The position numbers and the translations under genes were made by a program. The notes beneath the pieces were generated by a model. It was not told the origin of the DNA, did no database searches, and saw only the letters and a list, made by a program, of their open reading frames with translations. This document shows positions 57,512-64,000 of a DNA stretch of 64,000 nt, in pieces (positions within the stretch are counted from its first letter, which is position 1; each line of letters opens with the position of its first letter). This DNA comes from Tubulanus polymorphus (lineage: Eukaryota; Nemertea; Palaeonemertea; Tubulaniformes; Tubulanidae): assembly GCF_964204645.1 (NCBI RefSeq), contig NC_134028.1, forward strand, positions 15,055,263 through 15,119,262, given 5' to 3'.

Positions 57512-57768
57512 TGTCGGAAACTGCGTCCCAATTCTCACCCAACTTACATAACTATATTGAAGTCAAGCGTTACTAATTCTATTCATGCATATAGCTGTTT
57601 ACATCTGGTTTATATCTGCGGTTTCTCTTCATCTTTGCTGGCCCGCGCATGAGTACTATACTCTTTTGTAATCATTACGTAAAATAAAGGACACTCTTGC
57701 TATGATATCTTAACCAAGCAGTCACGTTTTTCTATGTTCAATTCTCCACCGTTACACTCGTAACGACA
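57512..57768 (+). repeat. BEL-2 5' LTR
   Basis: TGTCGGAAACTGCG to TAACGACA. Contains AATAAA at about 57683-57688, a likely polyadenylation signal. Differs from the 3' LTR at one base (GCATGAGTAC against GCATGCGTAC). Confidence 0.95.
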
Positions 57769-57786
57769 TGGTGCCGTGACCAGGAT
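57769..57786 (+). promoter_or_regulatory. BEL-2 primer-binding site
   Basis: TGGTGCCGTGACCAGGAT directly after the LTR. TGGTGCCGTGACC is the usual tRNA-complementary start in BEL/roo-type elements. Confidence 0.8.
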
Positions 57787-57816
57787 AACACAAACCAAAA
57801 CCTCTAGACGATCAAA

Positions 57817-58957
57817 ATGCCAAAAGAAAAAGAAACGCTGGACCAGCGAAGACATGCGGATATCGACACATTTGATACGAACTACGAGCGAATCCTAATA
57901 CTTATGCAAGAAGTCAATATCGCAGAAGACGATGCAACCGAAATCGAAGCACGATTAGACGAGATGCGACTGGTCCACGAATTCAGAGAAACGTTAGCAG
58001 AAAGAATCCAAGAAATGCGAAAAGACGACGATGAATTCGAAAAAGAAATCAAAGATTCGAATGAAAGACGCAGCCAGGAACGCATAAGACTCTTGAAAAT
58101 AAAAAAGTACCTCGAAAATCTTAATCATCACAACACCAAGCCTGAGCAGATCCAGGATACCGACACTCAGAAGACCGCGCAGTTACCCAAACTGAAATTA
58201 CCAACGTTCAGCGGGAATTATACTGATTGGACATCATTTTGGGAGACAATACAAGCTGACGTATTGATGGGTAAATTCTCACAAATCACTAAATTTAACT
58301 ACATAATCGGGCAGCTGAGGGGTAACGCACTTGATGCCGTTAAGGGTATCCACGCGTCCGGTTCTAATTTGGACTCCTTAATATCAATACTCACGGATCG
58401 ATTCGGACAGAAACGTAAAATAGTTCGCGCTTACGTAAACAACCTTTACGAATTACCACCAGCGGCTATGAACTTTGCGTCTCAATCAAGCCAACGCCAA
58501 CATTCGATCTCTACAACACCTGGGCGTAGATGTCAACGCATGTGCTTCAATTATTGTCACATCAATGGAAAAGAAAATCCCGAGAGTCTTTCTCGAAAAG
58601 ATGGGCACATGTGGCCAAGCAGGTGATTTTGAACTCGATAAATTTATTAAGAAATTCGAAGAACAACTTGCAAACATTGGAGAAATCACATCAACATCGT
58701 CTAACCAACAGCGACCGAGAATGACAACTACGTCCTTTGTCGGAAACCAGCGAAGATACCAGTGTCCATTCTGCGACGGAGAACATGGACCTACCAGATG
58801 TCATCTAAATCTCGAAAATCGAAAAGCGAAAACTGAAGAGAGGCAACTGTGTATTAATTACCTGAAACCGAACCATCGAGTAAGAAATGGCCGGAATTCG
58901 GGTAGATCTATGAGTGCAACAGACAACACCACACGAGTCTACACAGAGATAATTTAA
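57817..58957 (+). pseudogene. BEL-2 gag, frame broken
   Basis: Starts MPKEKETLDQRRHAD. A charged coiled coil fills the first 100 residues. The BEL gag core PKLKLPTFSGNYTDWTSFW follows, then, after a shift in a T-run at about 58475, FLEKMGTCGQAGDFELDKF and a Cys/His knuckle CPFCDGEHGPTRCH. The next knuckle is degraded around another shift near 58890. Gag would package the RNA into particles. Confidence 0.85.
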
Positions 58958-61900
58958 CTACTACGACTGGATGCGCAGCGATACAAAACAAAAACACAAA
59001 CATTGGATTAATCGAACCAAATGCGAATCGAGGCCACAATCACGAGATTGTGAGCGAAACATGCGAAAGTTTGTCGAATCAAACAACGGAATATACATGC
59101 GAAAATCAGTCGGAAAATACATGCGAAAATCAATCGGAATATAGTTGTGAAAGCAATGCGATTCAGGCTGCCGTTGCTCCCAGCGATATAGTTTTGTTGG
59201 AAACGGGCCAAATTAATCTGGAAAATAATGGTCATAAGTTTAAAAATGCAAATCTCCTTCTCGACCACGGTTCCATGCTCAGTTACATCCGCAAGGATAT
59301 AGCCGCCGCTCTCGGGTTAAAACCGCGCTACCAACGATCGTTGACCGTAAATGGTTTTGGGGGTCATACTTCAAAACGCGTGTATGACATCGCTTCCGTA
59401 GGCATCGTTACCACCGAAGGTACGATACATATCGATGTCGCCATATCGAATGAAATCGTTAAGCCCATATATCGCAAACGATGGGCCGAATGTCTTGAGT
59501 TTCCGGAAATATCTAGATTAGACCACCTCGCGGATAATTTCGAAGCTGAGTTATTCACCGTGGATATATTAATCGGTTGCGGTCACCTATATTTATTCCT
59601 CGAAAACCGTACGGAAAATATCCCCGGTGGGCCAATCATCCAATTTTCTAATCTCGCTTGTTTTGTTTATGGTCCGTTGTACAAAGATGACCACAATCCA
59701 CATGCATTCACGCTTACCGCAGTTTCTGATATGCTAGAGATCGGGGATGCTAACCAAAAATTTAGTGACACGATACTCAACGAATTCCTGAGGAATAATA
59801 CCGCCGAATTCCCTGGCCATTTCGAAGATCAAGGATGCATAGAGGATAATATATTCTTAGAGGATTATAAAGAGAAAATCCAGTACAAGGATAACTGCTA
59901 CTACGCACCGCTACCATGGAAGGAAGACCACTCAGAACTTCAAAACAATCTAACCCAGAGTAGGTACAGATTAAAACAAGTAACTCATCGTCTACAACGC
60001 CTTGAACTTATGGGCGCATACACCAAGGTGATGCAAGAGCATATTGAGAAGAATACTGTCTCGGAAATCCCAAACCCAGACCAAGCCTTGTTGGAAGAGG
60101 GTTGTAATTACATCCCACACTTCTTCATCATGAAAGACAGCCCAACAACTCCACTGAGAATAGTATTTGACGCGAGCGCCCTCACTGAACGACTGTTTAT
60201 ACCAAGGGCCCAATATGCTGGTGGATCTGCCCTCACTGATCATGCAGTTCAGAACGGGTGTAGTCGCTATGTCAGCCGACATCGCCCGAGCCTTTTTGTC
60301 AGTTCAACTAGCGGAGAAAGATAGACGATACGTACGTTTCCTTTGGTATAAGGATAACGATCCATCGAAGGGCATCGTCCCATACCAACATTATACCGTC
60401 ATATTTGGATCTACGGCGAGTCCATTCACGCTGGCGGCTGTCCTGTCGAAACACTTAGACGCCCACCGAGACTCGTGGGTGGCACAGGACATGGGTATGA
60501 AACTCTACGTTGACAATCTACTCAGTACATTAAGCAAAGAAGACCAAGTATCTGAATACTTCGAAGAAGCTATGGAGATAATGCAACGGGGTAACTTCAG
60601 ACTGAGGCAGTGGGCATCTAACTCTCAACTCCTAATGAAAAAGGCAACCAACCGAGATATCCATGTGAGAGATACAACATCAGTGCCACTGCTAGGAATG
60701 ACCTGAAATGCAGATAATGACGTCATAACTATAGCCAGGAAATCAATGACACAGACTGAAGCCACGATAACAAAGCGAAAGGTCGCATCACGCACAGCGG
60801 CAGTATTTGACCCACTAGGTCTGGTTGCTCCAGTTACAATTACTCTTAAGGTGTTTATCAACAAACTCTGGCAGTCGTCCATAGAGTGGGATCAAGAATT
60901 AGACGAAAGCGAGCTAAAGGAATGGAGCATCATTCACAACAATCTAAATCAGACTCATCAGATCGAATTTCCGAGGTGGCTCGGATTCGACAACGAGTCA
61001 CCGATTAAACTTATGGTATTTTGCGACGCAGCCCCAAATAGTGCGGTAGGCTGTGTTATATATGGAAAGCAAGGCAACAAAATACGTCTTATAGGCTCGA
61101 AAAACAAGGTCATCTCTAAAGCAAAGGCCGGGTGGACAGTCCCAAAACTTGAATTAGAGGGCATGGTTATGGCAGCGAAATACGCCGATTCAATCAGAAG
61201 AATCTACGAGAAGGAATACGCAGGCATTGACAATCGTTATTTCACAGACTCAGCTGTAGCCCTGTACTGGTTGAAATCAGAAAAGGAACTTAAAGTGTTC
61301 GTAAAAAATCGAGTTACAGCGATTAAACAGCTCTGCAATGTGCATGAGTGGAAGCACGTACCGTCGAAGCTAAATCCAGCAGACATCCTTTCGAGAGCGG
61401 CCACATATGACGAGCTCATGAGATCAATGTGGATTACTGGGCCAGAGTGGATGGAAAACCAAGACGAACCACCTCCCGACGACCAACCAGACACCTCGGT
61501 CATACTCGTCGCTAGCCTAGAGATTGAAAACGAATTCCAGACAAGGACCGGTCAGGCGGAAATTACTGGTATAGACCAGATCATACAGGTTCAGGACTTC
61601 ACTGACTATCGAAGACTATTACGGGTCACCGCGTTGGTCAAACGAGCCTTCAGAAAAGGGTTAAAATCTAAAAACATCATTTCAGCAGACGATATACGAG
61701 AGGCAGAAGTCATCTGGATACAAAGTGTCCAACTGAAGGAATATCCGGAAGTCCACTCTTACTTCACCCACAAGACATCAAAGTGTCCGACTATAGTGCG
61801 ACAATTAGGGGTCTATCGCAATGCGAAAGGAACATTGAGATGTGCTGGCAGGCTCAGAAATGCTGAAATAACCCAAGCACGGAAAGAACCCATTCTCATC

Positions 61901-63202
61901 CCAAACCAGTCGTACCTAGCGTCATTAATTGTCAGGGATGCACACGAATCGGTGTTTGCTACGGCACAGGAATGACAGTCAACAAAGTCCGCAAACGTTT
62001 CTGGATCACGTCTCTTAGATCTCTAGCAAAGAAAATACTGAGGAAATGCGTGACATGCAAAAGATTGTACGGTCGCCCATATCTAGCACCACCACCACCA
62101 CCATTACCCAGTTTCAGGGTCAATGAGCTAAAACCATTCACCGCTACGGCCATCGACTTTACTGGCCATTTATACGTCCGCGGCGAAAATGAAGTTTATA
62201 TTTGTCTTTTCACATGCTGTACGACTCGAGCAATTCATCTCGAGATAGTTACAGACGCAACCGTTGATTCTTACATCAGGGCATTCCGACGCTTCTGTAG
62301 TTCGTATTCGGCTCCGAATATTATATACTCGGACAACGCAAAAACCTTCATCGCGGGGGAGGCTGAGATAAAACGTCTGTATGAAATCGCTTCATCCGAC
62401 AACGCACAAAAAATCTACGCGGATAAAAGAATGAAGTTTAAATATACTCCGGTCCAAGCGCCGTGGATGGCGGGGGTGCATGAAAGATGCATCGGCATCG
62501 TCAAAACCGCTATTAAAAAGGTTCTAGCGCATGCACAAGTATCATTAGACGAATTACAAACCTTGATTAAAGAAATACAAGCTACGATAAATAACCGCCC
62601 CCTTAACCGTCATCCCGTCAGAGATCGAGGATATCAAACCCATAACACCGAACTCGTTACTGTTCGGTCGCGAAGTCGAATTGATTCCGTGTGAAAGTAT
62701 CGATGAGACCGAAATTTTCGACCCAGAATTCGGTCAAGGTAAAGTTAGCCAGTCTCTTCAAAAAATGGCGTTTCACCGAGCGCAAATAATTCTACACTTT
62801 CAGAAGCGCTTCAAAAATGAGTACCTCGCAGTACTGCGTGAACGCCACGCAAACGAAATTAAGAAAAATGGCGCGAAAGCTAACACCGTGAAAACTGGTG
62901 ACGTGGTTATAATACATGATAAAGATACACCACGTCACCACTGGAAATTAGGTATTATCAAATCTGTACTCAAGAGTTCGGAGGATGGCTATATCCGAGC
63001 GGCTCACGTAAAAACTGCGCACGGAACCACCTGCCGAGCTATTCGGAAACTATATCCACTGGAGCTAAACGTGGATAAGTTTTGCTTCGAAACTAAAGAA
63101 ATCGAACGAATTGAATCGCCGCCAAGCAACGAACGACCGAATCGCAAGGCGGCAATTAAAGCACGCGAAAGAATAGCGAAAATTCCTATGGATAACTATT
63201 AA
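58905..63202 (+). pseudogene. BEL-2 pol: protease, RT, RNase H, integrase; frame broken
   Basis: In order: aspartic protease (ANLLLDHGSMLSYI, about 59245); reverse transcriptase (RIVFDASA, then VAMSADIARAFLSVQL, with KLYVDNLLS in place of the usual YVDD); RNase H (VFCDAAPNSAVG, FTDSAVALYWL); zinc region CVTCKRLYGRP; integrase core (TAIDFTGH, IYSDNAKTF, MAGVHERCIG, giving D, D, E); and a C-terminal domain ending at 63202. Breaks: a shift at about 60180, a TGA at 60704, a shift at about 61950 and one in a C5 run near 62600. Most are single-base. Confidence 0.9.
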
Positions 63203-63349
63203 TCCACGGATTATACCACGTATTATATATATATATTAACGCTCTCGGCTCTCCAAGCTTATCATAAACATTAGTAGATCCTAGAAGTGCTATTTACGAA
63301 CTTTAATATGTGTCAGTCAATAACTCTAACTTTCTTCTCAACACTTTTC

Positions 63350-63361
63350 GGCCGGGGAGGA
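63350..63361 (+). promoter_or_regulatory. BEL-2 polypurine tract
   Basis: GGCCGGGGAGGA immediately before the 3' LTR, in the position for plus-strand priming. Confidence 0.7.
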
Positions 63362-63618
63362 TGTCGGAAACTGCGTCCCAATTCTCACCCAACTTACATA
63401 ACTATATTGAAGTCAAGCGTTACTAATTCTATTCATGCATATAGCTGTTTACATCTGGTTTATATCTGCGGTTTCTCTTCATCTTTGCTGGCCCGCGCAT
63501 GCGTACTATACTCTTTTGTAATCATTACGTAAAATAAAGGACACTCTTGCTATGATATCTTAACCAAGCAGTCACGTTTTTCTATGTTCAATTCTCCACC
63601 GTTACACTCGTAACGACA
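63362..63618 (+). repeat. BEL-2 3' LTR
   Basis: Same 257-bp sequence as the 5' LTR apart from one base. Followed by the duplicated CTTTC and the continuation of Z3 (GGTGGTTCGAGATAAAATG). Confidence 0.95.
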
Positions 63619-64000
63619 CTTTCGGTGGTTCGAGATAAAATGCCCGCAAAATAAGAACCTAACGAACATGGGCTGACCACAAATTGCCCAACAGATAAAT
63701 TTTCGAAACGACACAATCCAATCATGTTTGGTATCAAATGTGGCGTGGACCATGGTCTTTTAACTGACCAATGCATGACCAGTACTGACTCTATAGTAAA
63801 TTATTTGTTTGCAAACAATTAAGTTGTTTGGTGTCAAATAACTAGATATGATGTGGGCATTAATCTAAAAATTGTTTAACTGACCAATGCTTGACCAGTA
63901 CAGACCAGTTACCAGTGCTAACCAGAACCCCCATAAGTAATTTATATGTTTAGTGAATCCTTCGTTAGTACTACTAGCTCTTACATTTGAATTTGTCGCT

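Larger units (their letters stand above)
57512..63618 (+). mobile_element. BEL-2: BEL/Pao LTR retrotransposon, 6.1 kb
   Basis: Two 257-bp LTRs (57512-57768 and 63362-63618), a primer-binding site and a purine tract, flanked by CTTTC on both sides (57507-57511 and 63619-63623). I see one difference between the LTRs, so insertion was recent. Z1 shows the empty site at about 680-690. Gag and pol are recognisable but interrupted by several shifts and a stop. Confidence 0.95.
40287..64000 (+). mobile_element. Z3: third Z copy, split by Polinton-1 and BEL-2, runs past window end
   Basis: Starts CATTATGAGAATGCC at 40287 after GTAGGCCT of X3. The pieces in the window are 40287-40453, 57338-57511 and 63619-64000, together equal to about the first 1.1 kb of Z1 and very similar to it. 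Its insertion point in X3 is the same nucleotide as that of Z2 in X1, but in the opposite orientation. The rest lies outside the window. Confidence 0.85.

Overview
This window is eukaryotic, AT-rich, repeat-dominated DNA. It holds spliced transposase genes, Polinton/Maverick elements, BEL/Pao LTR retrotransposons, a PIF/Harbinger element, LINE reverse transcriptase fragments and large noncoding repeats. This suits an invertebrate animal genome, perhaps marine; I cannot name the species. I found no convincing single-copy host gene, tRNA or rRNA. Almost every base belongs to a mobile element or its remnant.

The layout is a set of nested insertions. The outermost layer that can be recognised is an old, decayed Polinton (called Polinton-2 here; pieces at 7708-15566 and 33018-33078). 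Into it were inserted: a BEL retrotransposon on the minus strand (BEL-1, 1-346 and 6196-7707), itself split by a 5.85 kb noncoding element, Z1 (347-6195); a 1.3 kb Helentron-like element, Y1, inside the major capsid gene (9749-11092); palindromic MITEs (14835-15901); and a series of long elements, X1, X2 and X3, that start with a hairpin followed by TTATTATT. X1 (15567-33017) contains a MITE, a second Y element (Y2, 15940-21163), a second Z (Z2, 21801-27679, inverted relative to Z1), a 31-bp minisatellite and a further repeat, W. X3 (from 35108) contains a PIF/Harbinger transposon (35395-39874) and a third Z (Z3, from 40287, running past the window end). Z3 in turn holds a nearly complete second Polinton (Polinton-1, 40454-57337, 6-bp target duplication GTAGTG) and a young BEL retrotransposon (BEL-2, 57512-63618, 5-bp duplication CTTTC). 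Empty sites for most of these insertions lie elsewhere in the same window, so boundaries can be read directly.

Polinton-1 is the main coding region. Plus strand: protein-primed DNA polymerase B, penton-like minor capsid protein, several small membrane or coiled-coil proteins, a conserved Polinton protein, the double jelly-roll major capsid protein and a zinc-finger protein. Minus strand: FtsK/A32-type packaging ATPase, chromodomain integrase, two small proteins and an HNH endonuclease. I see no adenain-like protease. The two strands converge on a long hairpin at about 52.8-53.1 kb. Many reading frames carry one-base shifts, often in homopolymer runs, or single stops. These may be real decay or uncorrected sequencing errors.

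The most striking signal is upstream of the tightly packed late-type genes of Polinton-1. Seven consecutive plus-strand starts overlap the hexamer TAAATG, and a T-run lies 5-7 bases before that hexamer. This is the layout of poxvirus late promoters. The polymerase gene lacks it.
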